From Clostridia bacterium (GTDB taxonomy: Bacteria > Bacillota_A > Clostridia > Oscillospirales > CAG-272): 5,444 nucleotides of DNA. This document shows positions 1 to 5,371 of the stretch, piece by piece (the first letter of the stretch is position 1; every line of letters starts with the position of its first letter). The stretch covers positions 1-5,444 of the forward strand of contig JAFQUG010000256.1 of assembly GCA_017408625.1 (NCBI GenBank), in the 5' to 3' direction. Under the pieces are notes generated by a model. It ran no database searches. It was not told the origin of the DNA and was given only the letters and a program-made list of their open reading frames with translations. The position numbers were made by a program, and so were the translations under genes.

Positions 1-6
1 ACTCAT
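1..6 (-). CDS. Possible first two codons of a minus-strand gene running off the left edge
   Basis: On the minus strand an ATG at 6-4 followed by AGT (3-1) lies 8 bases downstream of a GGAGG ribosome binding site (19-15). A TATAAT box lies about 50 bases upstream of the ATG. This is a normal spacing for a start, so I read it as the beginning of a gene continuing left. Only Met-Ser is visible, so no function can be given. The gene would be in tandem with, and downstream of, the large minus-strand gene at 194-2317, but separated from it by a hairpin and with its own promoter. The alternative is that a plus-strand gene ends here (frame 1 has a TAA at 10-12). The combination of ribosome binding site and promoter favours the minus-strand start. 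Confidence 0.45.
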
Positions 7-37
7 AGATAAATCCTCCAAATATGTTTTTTTAGTT

Positions 38-65
38 TTGACTGGCATGTCATACTAATTATACC
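38..65 (+). promoter_or_regulatory. Candidate plus-strand promoter (weak)
   Basis: TTGACT (38-43) and TATACC (60-65) are separated by 16 bases, matching the sigma-A consensus at 5/6 and 4/6 positions. A transcript starting near base 72 would run straight into the terminator at 106-137 without a convincing open reading frame. The -10 overlaps the minus-strand TATAAT box, so the two promoters could not easily fire together. Confidence 0.25.
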
Positions 66-66
66 A
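58..66 (-). promoter_or_regulatory. Extended -10 promoter for the left-edge minus-strand gene
   Basis: Read on the minus strand, TGG-TATAAT is a perfect -10 hexamer (63-58) preceded by an extended -10 TG. No good -35 hexamer lies 16-18 bases upstream; the closest is a weak TGAGAG at 87-82 with an 18-base spacer. The extended -10 would have to compensate. Transcription would begin near base 51, giving a leader of about 45 bases that carries the GGAGG at 19-15. The promoter sits inside the inverted-repeat element at 11-80. Confidence 0.5.
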
Positions 67-105
67 TATTTGGAGGATTTCCTCTCATCGGCAGAGCCTC
101 TATTG

Positions 106-137
106 AACCACGCGACTATCGCGTGGTTTTCGTTTTT
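106..137 (+). terminator. Rho-independent terminator, plus strand
   Basis: AACCACGCGA (106-115) pairs perfectly with TCGCGTGGTT (119-128) around a 3-base loop, giving a GC-rich 10-bp stem. It is followed on the plus strand by T4, CG, T5 (127-137). The other strand has no U-tract after the stem, so the terminator works rightwards. No plus-strand gene is visible upstream. It would stop any rightward transcript before it enters the convergent 3' end of the gene at 194-2317. Confidence 0.75.
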
Positions 138-145
138 CAAACAAA

Positions 146-188
146 CGTAGGGGAGGAGTATTTGCAAGCAAATTCATCCTCCCCTACG
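146..188 (-). terminator. 12-bp palindromic hairpin just after the glycosidase-like gene; probable terminator or dispersed palindromic element
   Basis: CGTAGGGGAGGA (146-157) pairs perfectly with TCCTCCCCTACG (177-188). The loop can pair further (TTTGC 161-165 with GCAAA 168-172). On the minus strand it begins 5 bases after the TGA of the large gene and is followed by TTTGTTTG, a modest U-tract, so it can act as that gene's terminator. The clean palindromic form with a G4/C4 core also resembles short intergenic palindromes that recur in Firmicutes genomes. That second reading is inference and needs the rest of the genome. Confidence 0.6.
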
Positions 189-193
189 ACAAA

Positions 194-2317
194 TCAAAGA
201 TTCCAATCTGCAATCTGTGCACAGGATATCACCTTTTCTGCCAGCATTCCCTTATTGTAATAATAATGATTCGCCGCCTCGTAGCCGATGCGGGGATTTT
301 TTTGCATCAGGACATACAAGTCAAGCGCGGTCTGCAGCTCGTCCTTGGCAATCATTCGCATGCGTTCGGTGTTTCCCTGCTCCCTTGCAAGAATAAAGCA
401 GATTTGTGCGTAAGAGGAGCGGAAAATGGCATCGGCTGCTTTAGCCATTTGGACAAATTCGCAATCGGGCATGCCTTCAAGCAAGGCAACTCCCGTGCTC
501 CAGCCCTCGCTGAGCATGCGCCATTGCTCGGCATACACCTCGCGCGGATAGATCGCACGCCAAAAGTCCAGCGCGTCGTAGGAGTAGCAGGTCATGGTCA
601 CGGGAAAGTTGCTCGGGCTTGCATAAAGCAGATTGGAGGGGCCTGCGTTCTGCGGGCCGTAGTAAAGGCTGCGCACATCAAACGGAAAGGCAGAAAAAGC
701 CTCGGAGAAAGCCCAGGAGGCCTTCCTCACGGTATCTGCCCACTCGCCAAACTCATGCGTCAGAAGCGAAAAATACGCTTGCTCGGAAGGATCCTTCAGA
801 CACTCGGATGCGATTTTGAGGCTGATCGAGGGATATCCCCCAAGCGTCCAGGAAAGCATCAGATGCTCCACGCCTGCCAAGCGGAGCCCCATCATGTGCT
901 CGCGGATCAAGTCAAACACGGGCAAGTACGGCAAGGTGCTGCACTCCCAGCTGGAATTGACCTGCACCTTAGCCGATACTTGGTGGCCGCGCGCTTTTGC
1001 ATACTCCCACACGCTCTTTGCAAGCGGTGCGGGACCGGGGATTGAAATGCTGTAATCGCGCACGCATCCATGCACGCCGCCGCGCTCAAATTCCAGCATG
1101 GCCTCGCTGTTGCTTTGTATGATGATCTCGGGCGGCAGCATATCAATGCACGCGCGCATCTGCTGCTCGGTCATGTAATCATCCCACGCCCATGTCCATG
1201 CGATGGTACGCATTTTTGGATCAACCGCTCTCGATTCCTCGGAGATCGCGCAAAGCACCTCGGCAACCAAGGTCTCAATCGGCACGTCGCGGCACACGGG
1301 ACATTCCTCGCCGCTCATACGCGACTTACAATGCGTCAGATTTTCCGAGCAGGTGATGGCGAAAAATCCGCCGAGTCCGGGCGCGCTCTCGCACAACGTG
1401 CGCACGGCAGAGCGCAGGTATGCCATGACCGCGGGATTCTGCGTGCAAAGCGCGCTGTACTCCGCGTCTGTTTTACCAAGCAACTCGGGATGCGCCTCAA
1501 AGAACGCGTTGGGCATGCATCTTGGCTCATTGAGGTACAGATAGACCTTGATATCGTAGGCCGCCGCACGCGCGATCAGCTCGCGCAAGCGCGCTTGACG
1601 CATCTGCCAACCTTCGGAATACGACTCGTCAAACGAAAAAGGCACAAGCTGATACAAAAGAGCAGGCAGCCACACGGCGTTGACACCCAGCTCGCGGTAC
1701 ATAGACAGCATTTCATCGGGGTAAGAGAGCGAAATATCCGCATCAAGTGCCGTTGCGTAAAGCCCACAATAGGAATAGATCAGGCGCAGTCTGTCCGTGC
1801 TCTGCACATCGCTCCCCTGCTTGCCCCCTTCAAAAAACGCAAACGGAGGCTTGCCATCAAAAATGCCCGAAAAGTGCTGCTTGACAATCGCCTTGATGCG
1901 AGAAAGCTGCGCCTTTTGCGCCTTGTTAAGCACGGGTAGTTCGATCTTCTCGCAATAAGGCTTGTAGCCGCCCAGCTTTTCACCGAAAAAGTCGTCCTCC
2001 TTGAGCGCACTTGCCAGTCTTTCCTCGCTCCAATCAAGCAAAAGCAGTAAACTTTCATAAGGCAGGAGATGCCAAGCATTTCGGATGGTGGTGATATAGC
2101 CGCGCGTCTGCCATGCGGGGTTGACCTTTTGTGCGGGCAGCCCCATCTCGTCAGCCGCTTGCAAAATGGCAGAGATCGGCAGCTCCAGCGCAAGCGCGAT
2201 GCGCTCTGCGGGTACGGTCTCCCACAAACGGAACACAGCCGCATGAAAGCGGCTTGGGAAATGCGGGAACTCCATGTGCGCCTCGGGGCGCACGGGCGGC
2301 AATTTCGGATAAGACAT
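194..2317 (-). CDS. Putative TIM-barrel glycoside hydrolase-like protein, 707 aa, uncharacterised
   Basis: A cytoplasmic protein with no signal peptide or membrane segment. The start is the ATG at 2317-2315, because GGAGG (2327-2323) lies 5 bases upstream; an in-frame ATG further out (2362) falls within the promoter. Residues 1-150 are helical, with a helix-turn-helix-like stretch around 37-60 and a second helical unit around 83-120. Residues 180-510 alternate hydrophobic strands and helices like a TIM barrel, with conserved-looking loops: YLNEPR (261-266), SENLTHC (324-330), CPVC (339-342), WTWAWDD (374-380) and SWTLGGYPS (489-497). E264, E325 and D379/D380 are candidate catalytic acids. C330, C339 and C342 (with H329) could bind a metal. 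The C-terminus is helical, ending with an Asn-His-Tyr-rich motif near 680-687. The pattern recalls GH20/GH84-like barrels acting on amino sugars, but I cannot assign a family or substrate. It is divergent to the transporter/M20 operon. Confidence 0.8.
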   Translation of the reverse strand: MSYPKLPPVRPEAHMEFPHFPSRFHAAVFRLWETVPAERIALALELPISAILQAADEMGLPAQKVNPAWQTRGYITTIRNAWHLLPYESLLLLLDWSEERLASALKEDDFFGEKLGGYKPYCEKIELPVLNKAQKAQLSRIKAIVKQHFSGIFDGKPPFAFFEGGKQGSDVQSTDRLRLIYSYCGLYATALDADISLSYPDEMLSMYRELGVNAVWLPALLYQLVPFSFDESYSEGWQMRQARLRELIARAAAYDIKVYLYLNEPRCMPNAFFEAHPELLGKTDAEYSALCTQNPAVMAYLRSAVRTLCESAPGLGGFFAITCSENLTHCKSRMSGEECPVCRDVPIETLVAEVLCAISEESRAVDPKMRTIAWTWAWDDYMTEQQMRACIDMLPPEIIIQSNSEAMLEFERGGVHGCVRDYSISIPGPAPLAKSVWEYAKARGHQVSAKVQVNSSWECSTLPYLPVFDLIREHMMGLRLAGVEHLMLSWTLGGYPSISLKIASECLKDPSEQAYFSLLTHEFGEWADTVRKASWAFSEAFSAFPFDVRSLYYGPQNAGPSNLLYASPSNFPVTMTCYSYDALDFWRAIYPREVYAEQWRMLSEGWSTGVALLEGMPDCEFVQMAKAADAIFRSSYAQICFILAREQGNTERMRMIAKDELQTALDLYVLMQKNPRIGYEAANHYYYNKGMLAEKVISCAQIADWNL

Positions 2318-2320
2318 AAG

Positions 2321-2327
2321 CACCTCC
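2321..2327 (-). promoter_or_regulatory. Ribosome binding site that fixes the glycosidase-like start
   Basis: GGAGGTG on the minus strand (2327-2321) puts the GGAGG core 5 bases before the ATG at 2317-2315. Upstream in-frame ATGs at 2335 and 2362 have no such site, and the outer one lies within the promoter, so the shorter 707-residue protein is the right model. Confidence 0.85.
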
Positions 2328-2344
2328 GTCAACATTATGCCACC

Positions 2345-2373
2345 ATTATAGCATAAGCCCATACTCTTTGCAA
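2345..2373 (-). promoter_or_regulatory. Sigma-A-type promoter of the glycosidase-like gene
   Basis: On the minus strand TTGCAA (2373-2368), a 17-base spacer, and TATAAT (2350-2345) with an extended -10 TGC just before it. Transcription should begin near base 2338, leaving a short leader of about 20 bases with the GGAGGTG. The -35 overlaps one arm of the 9-bp inverted repeat at 2370-2405. Confidence 0.75.
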
Positions 2374-2405
2374 GATAATCGAATGCAGAAATTGCTTTAT
2401 CTTGC
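2370..2405. promoter_or_regulatory. Candidate operator: 9-bp inverted repeat between divergent promoters
   Basis: GCAAGATAA (2370-2378) and TTATCTTGC (2397-2405) form a perfect inverted repeat with an 18-base spacer. The left arm covers part of the -35 of the minus-strand promoter. The right arm lies just upstream of the plus-strand -35. The region is upstream of both transcription starts, so a protein-binding role is more likely than an RNA structure. Confidence 0.45.
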
Positions 2406-2406
2406 T

Positions 2407-2429
2407 AAAATGACTTGCAAAATCATTTT
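2407..2429. promoter_or_regulatory. Candidate operator: 7-bp inverted repeat over the plus-strand -35
   Basis: AAAATGA (2407-2413) and TCATTTT (2423-2429) flank a 9-base centre containing TTGCAA, the -35 of the operon promoter. A protein bound here would block RNA polymerase, so this is a plausible repressor site. It lies next to the 9-bp repeat and shares the CTTGC-A/T-AAA core. Confidence 0.4.
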
Positions 2430-2443
2430 CCCTATGCTACAAT
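2415..2443 (+). promoter_or_regulatory. Sigma-A-type promoter of the transporter/M20 operon
   Basis: TTGCAA (2415-2420), a 17-base spacer, and TACAAT (2438-2443) preceded by an extended -10 TGC. Transcription should begin near base 2450, about 20 bases before the first ATG. The -35, spacer length and extended -10 match those of the divergent promoter. Confidence 0.75.
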
Positions 2444-2470
2444 AAGATATCACCCATATGGAGGTATTTT

Positions 2471-3214
2471 ATGGAATTCAGCGTCAATCATCCCATAATC
2501 TTTATCATGGTGGGTGCCATTATCGCGCTGGTATTGGCACAGTCGGTCTTTTTCTTAGTGCGCGCGGTCAAAAGAGCCAAAGAGCTCGGCATCGCCAAAG
2601 GCACCGTGACCAAGACCATCACCTCGGCAGCGCTTTTCACCATCGCACCCGCAGTTGCCATCTTAGTCGGCGTGGTCGCGCTCTCCAAGAGCCTTGGCTT
2701 GGCTCTGCCCTGGCTGCGACTTTCGGTCATCGGCTCGATCACCTACGAGACCGTGGCTGCAGGTAACGCAATCGAGGCTGCAGGACAAACCATGAGCGAG
2801 CTTGTGTCCGATCCTTCCATCTTTATCACCATTGCCTGGGTCATGACCGTGGGCATTGCGGCAGGCCTTGTATTCGTTCCCTTTGTCACCAAAAAGCTGC
2901 AGAGCGGCATGTCCAAGATTGGCATGAAGGATAAAAAGTGGGGCGAGATCTTTAACAACGCCATGTTCCTTGGTATGATCTCGGCATTCCTGGGCTACGT
3001 ATTCTGCGATGTGGGGCTGATCATCAAGGGCGACACCTCGGGACTGATCCCCGTGTGCGTCATGGCGGTTTCGGCCGTGGTCATGGCAGTGCTTGGCTTG
3101 ATTGCCACCAAGTCCAAAATCCGTTGGCTGACCGATTACGCGCTGCCTGTCAGCCTGGTTGCAGGCATGGCCAGCGCCATTCCCTTTACTGCATTACTTG
3201 GAGGAGGTGCTTGA
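2471..3214 (+). CDS. DUF5058 family integral membrane protein, probable transporter subunit (247 aa)
   Basis: A polytopic inner-membrane protein that I recognise as DUF5058, a family common in Firmicutes and often encoded beside an M20 peptidase; its biochemical role is not established. Hydrophobic segments lie near residues 8-30, 50-72, 116-138, 164-186, 190-212 and 224-244. A polar-hydrophobic stretch at 80-105 (with LSVIGS, then AIEAAG) is likely re-entrant or helix-breaking. Positive loops around 31-49 and 141-157 suggest cytoplasmic sides. The start has GGAGG (2460-2464) 6 bases upstream. It is the first gene of a tight operon, with 2 bases separating it from the next gene, whose ribosome binding site lies within its last codons. 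Together these suggest a subunit of a small-molecule transporter whose substrate is processed by the M20 enzyme. The family call is from memory of sequence character, and the transport role is inference. Confidence 0.8.
   Translation: MEFSVNHPIIFIMVGAIIALVLAQSVFFLVRAVKRAKELGIAKGTVTKTITSAALFTIAPAVAILVGVVALSKSLGLALPWLRLSVIGSITYETVAAGNAIEAAGQTMSELVSDPSIFITIAWVMTVGIAAGLVFVPFVTKKLQSGMSKIGMKDKKWGEIFNNAMFLGMISAFLGYVFCDVGLIIKGDTSGLIPVCVMAVSAVVMAVLGLIATKSKIRWLTDYALPVSLVAGMASAIPFTALLGGGA
3202..3209 (+). promoter_or_regulatory. Strong ribosome binding site for the second operon gene
   Basis: AGGAGGTG is encoded in the last codons of the upstream gene, with 9 bases between GGAGG and the ATG at 3217. It selects this start over an in-frame ATG at 3055 that lies deep within the upstream gene. 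Its placement suggests translational coupling of the two membrane proteins. Confidence 0.8.
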
Positions 3215-3216
3215 TC

Positions 3217-3882
3217 ATGAAGAAAACGATGTCATATATGGATAGCGTCCACCATTACGGACGCATTTGGGGCATTATTGTGGGCATCGTCCTGCTGCTT
3301 TTCCCCATAGCACTTTCTCTGATCTTTGGTGTGTTCCCCAACTGGAGCGTGCTGCTCAAGGGCGTCATTGCCACCGCTCCCATGTACTGGGCGGTGGGTA
3401 TCGTCGAGATCTTTACCTACGTGCCCATGCTTGGTGCAGGCGGCACCTACCTCTCCTTTATCACGGGTAACATTTCCAACTTAAAGCTGCCCTGCGCCAT
3501 CGACGCTATGGAGCGCGCAGGCGTCAAGGCAAGCGACGAGGAGGGCGAGGTCATTTCCACCATCGCCATCGCGGCATCCAGTATCGTAACCACGCTGATC
3601 ATCATCCTGGGCGTGATCTGCATCGTGCCGCTGACTCCCGTGCTGGAAGCGCCCGTGCTCGCGCCCGCGTTTGACATGATCCTGCCCGCGCTGTTCGGCG
3701 GCCTGGCTGTGGTATTCATCTCCAAGAATCTCAAGCTTTCCATCGCGCCCGTCATTCTGATGCTTACGCTGTTCATCTTCATCCCCGCGCTCAACGCAGG
3801 CACGGTGGGTATTATGGTACCCGTGGGCGTGATCGTGACCGTGATCTACGCAAGAATTCTTTACAAGAAAGGAGCACTTTGA
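3217..3882 (+). CDS. Polytopic membrane protein, probable partner subunit of the DUF5058 protein (221 aa)
   Basis: A small hydrophobic protein with predicted membrane segments near residues 17-39, 50-72, 113-140, 150-168, 174-192 and 195-214. A short interrupted hydrophobic stretch at 74-92 is rich in Gly, Ser and Asn, and an acidic loop follows (96-111, including DEEGE). I know no established name for it. Its place between the DUF5058 gene and the M20 gene, with 2- and 3-base gaps, implies the products act together. Its mid-region LSFITGNIS followed by AIDAMERAG (79-102) resembles LSVIGSIT and AIEAAG (84-105) of the DUF5058 protein, so the two may be diverged halves of one fold. The start is the ATG at 3217; the reading frame is open further upstream, but that part overlaps the previous gene and lacks a ribosome binding site. 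Confidence 0.8.
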   Translation: MKKTMSYMDSVHHYGRIWGIIVGIVLLLFPIALSLIFGVFPNWSVLLKGVIATAPMYWAVGIVEIFTYVPMLGAGGTYLSFITGNISNLKLPCAIDAMERAGVKASDEEGEVISTIAIAASSIVTTLIIILGVICIVPLTPVLEAPVLAPAFDMILPALFGGLAVVFISKNLKLSIAPVILMLTLFIFIPALNAGTVGIMVPVGVIVTVIYARILYKKGAL

Positions 3883-3885
3883 TCT

Positions 3886-5319
3886 ATGTGGGCCATTCCG
3901 ATCGTTGCAATCATCGTCATTTTTCTTGCCGTCATTCTGATCCGTGCGCTGGCGTTCAAGCCAAAGGCGCAGCCGCCCGTGGACGAGACCCCCGTGGAAT
4001 TTGACCGCGAGCGCGCCACCGAGTCGCTTCGCACGCTTGTGCGTTGCAAGACGGTCTCCTACCGCGACCCCTCGCTTGAGAACGACGCGGAGTTTGAAAA
4101 GCTGATTGACTCTCTTCCCTCTCTTTATCCAAACGTTTTTGCCACCTGCACCATGCAGCGCATGCCCGATCGCGGACTGCTGTTTCATTGGAAGGGCAAG
4201 ACAGACGGCAATCCTGCCGTGCTCATGGCACATTACGACGTTGTGCCGGTCAACGAGGACGCATGGGACGTACCCGCATTCGAGGCCATCTTAAAGGACG
4301 GATGCGTTTGGGGACGCGGAACCTTGGACACCAAGGTCACCTTCAACGGCATTCTGTTTGCGGCCGATACGCTGATCTCCCAAGGCTTCACCCCCGAATG
4401 CGACGTATATTTCGCGTTTTCGGGCGGCGAGGAGGTCAACGGCAAGGGTGCTGTGCACATTGTTGATTACTTTGAGCAGAACAAGATCGAGCCCGCGTTC
4501 GTGCTGGACGAGGGCGGTGCCGTGGTCGAGAACGTATTCCCCGGTGTCAAAGCCCCCTGCGGCATGATCGGCATTGCCGAGAAAGGCATGATGGACGTCA
4601 AATACACCGTCAAGTCGGGCGGCGGTCACGCCTCCGCGCCCAAGCCTGGCGCGCCCGTTGACAGACTGAGCAAAGCTTGTGTGCGTATGGTCGGTCATCC
4701 CTTCAAGGCAAAGCTCACTCCCCCCGCGGCCAAGATGTTTGATACGCTTGGCTGTCATTCCTCCTTTGTTTACAAGGTCATTTTCGCCAATATCCGCCTG
4801 TTCTTGCCCGTGCTGGACATGATCTGCAAAAAGGGCGGCGGCGAGCTCAATGCGCTCATGCGCACCACGGTCGCCTTTACCCAGATGCAGGGCTCTTCGG
4901 CCTCCAACGTCATTCCGCCCGAAGCGTCGCTGGTATCCAACATCCGCCTCAATCCCGCGGATGACATGGACTCGGCGCTTGCCTATATCAAAAAAACGGT
5001 CAAGGACGAAAACGTCGAGGTTACCTGCCTGCACGGCATGAACCCCAGCCGCATCTCGCGCACCGATTGCGCGGGCTGGGATAAGGTGGCAAGCGCGGTG
5101 GCGTCCACCTGGAAGGGGTGCATCGTCTCGCCTTATCTCATGGTGCAATGCTCGGATTGCCGCCATTGGGGCCGCATTTCGGATCGCGTCTACCGCTTCT
5201 CCGCCATGGATCTGACAAGCGCAGAGCGCGCTACAATACATGGCAATAACGAAAAGATCAGACTGGAGACGCTGTACCACTCAGTTGAGTTTTTCATAAG
5301 ATTGATCAAGAAGTGCTGA
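3886..5319 (+). CDS. Membrane-anchored M20 family metallopeptidase (PM20D1/carboxypeptidase S-like), 477 aa
   Basis: A two-zinc amidohydrolase that would cleave the amide bond of small peptides or N-acyl amino acids. Residues 2-22 form one membrane segment, followed by R20, K25 and K27 and a Pro-rich linker (to about 36). The M20 motifs are complete: HYDVVP with H116 and catalytic D118; GRGTLDTK with bridging D148; SGGEE with catalytic/ligand E182-E183; LDEGG with D208; GGGHAS with H248 in the lid domain (about 230-370); and IHGNNE with last ligand H452. SDCRHWG (423-429) and YRFSAMDLT (436-444) match the usual C-terminal substrate-binding region. Length and residues suggest an active enzyme near the PM20D1/CPS branch. 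AGGAG (3870-3874) precedes the ATG by 11 bases. It is the last gene of the operon. Few positive charges precede the membrane segment and several follow, so by the positive-inside rule the catalytic domain should be cytoplasmic. Exact substrate unknown. Confidence 0.92.
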   Translation: MWAIPIVAIIVIFLAVILIRALAFKPKAQPPVDETPVEFDRERATESLRTLVRCKTVSYRDPSLENDAEFEKLIDSLPSLYPNVFATCTMQRMPDRGLLFHWKGKTDGNPAVLMAHYDVVPVNEDAWDVPAFEAILKDGCVWGRGTLDTKVTFNGILFAADTLISQGFTPECDVYFAFSGGEEVNGKGAVHIVDYFEQNKIEPAFVLDEGGAVVENVFPGVKAPCGMIGIAEKGMMDVKYTVKSGGGHASAPKPGAPVDRLSKACVRMVGHPFKAKLTPPAAKMFDTLGCHSSFVYKVIFANIRLFLPVLDMICKKGGGELNALMRTTVAFTQMQGSSASNVIPPEASLVSNIRLNPADDMDSALAYIKKTVKDENVEVTCLHGMNPSRISRTDCAGWDKVASAVASTWKGCIVSPYLMVQCSDCRHWGRISDRVYRFSAMDLTSAERATIHGNNEKIRLETLYHSVEFFIRLIKKC

Positions 5320-5331
5320 TTATCACAACAA

Positions 5332-5365
5332 AAAAAGAGGTTGTCTTTCATGGCAGCCTCTTTTT
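5332..5365. terminator. Bidirectional rho-independent terminator
   Basis: The 14-bp stem pairs 5332-5345 with 5352-5365, including two G-U pairs, and has a 6-base loop (TTTCAT). On the plus strand it starts 12 bases after the M20 stop and ends in T5, closing the three-gene operon. On the minus strand it is followed by T7 (complement of 5336-5330) and lies 6 bases after a possible stop codon (5374-5372). It therefore suits two convergent genes. Confidence 0.85.
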
Positions 5366-5371
5366 GCATAA

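Larger units (their letters stand above)
11..80. repeat. Perfect 16-bp inverted repeat flanking a promoter
   Basis: AAATCCTCCAAATATG (11-26) is perfectly repeated in inverted orientation at 65-80, with a 38-base spacer. The spacer holds a minus-strand TATAAT box and a weak inner hairpin (TTAGT 32-36 with ACTAA 54-58, and TGAC 39-42 with GTCA 49-52). One arm carries the ribosome binding site of the left-edge gene. The other arm lies upstream of the predicted transcription start, so the two arms would not share that mRNA. The repeat therefore probably acts at the DNA level (paired operators or recombination ends) or in a longer transcript. It is not a terminator: the T-run at 27-33 is between the arms, not after them. 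Confidence 0.75.

Noticed and set aside
11..80. Reading the 16-bp inverted repeat as a transcription terminator
   Set aside because: No T-run follows either arm; the T-run is inside the loop, and the arms bracket a -10 box.
1070..1939. Plus-strand open frames (289 and 259 codons) opposite the glycosidase-like gene
   Set aside because: Composition is rich in Arg, His, Gly and Cys with no domain pattern. The minus-strand protein is coherent over its full length and has promoter and ribosome binding site.
2318..2362. Longer 722-residue start of the glycosidase-like protein at 2362
   Set aside because: That ATG lies within the promoter spacer, upstream of the expected transcription start, and has no ribosome binding site. 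The ATG at 2317 has GGAGG 5 bases upstream.
3055..3216. Longer start (3055) for the second operon gene
   Set aside because: It would overlap the DUF5058 gene by 160 bases and adds a non-hydrophobic Arg/His/Cys-rich segment. A strong ribosome binding site marks 3217.
3481..4233. Minus-strand open frame (250 codons) across the second and third operon genes
   Set aside because: Its product is rich in Asp, His, Asn and Arg in a low-complexity way typical of the antisense of membrane-protein codons, and it spans two real genes.
4291..5280. Long minus-strand open frame (329 codons) opposite the M20 gene
   Set aside because: The opposite strand carries a complete set of M20 motifs. The antisense product has no recognisable domain and is explained by GC-biased codons.
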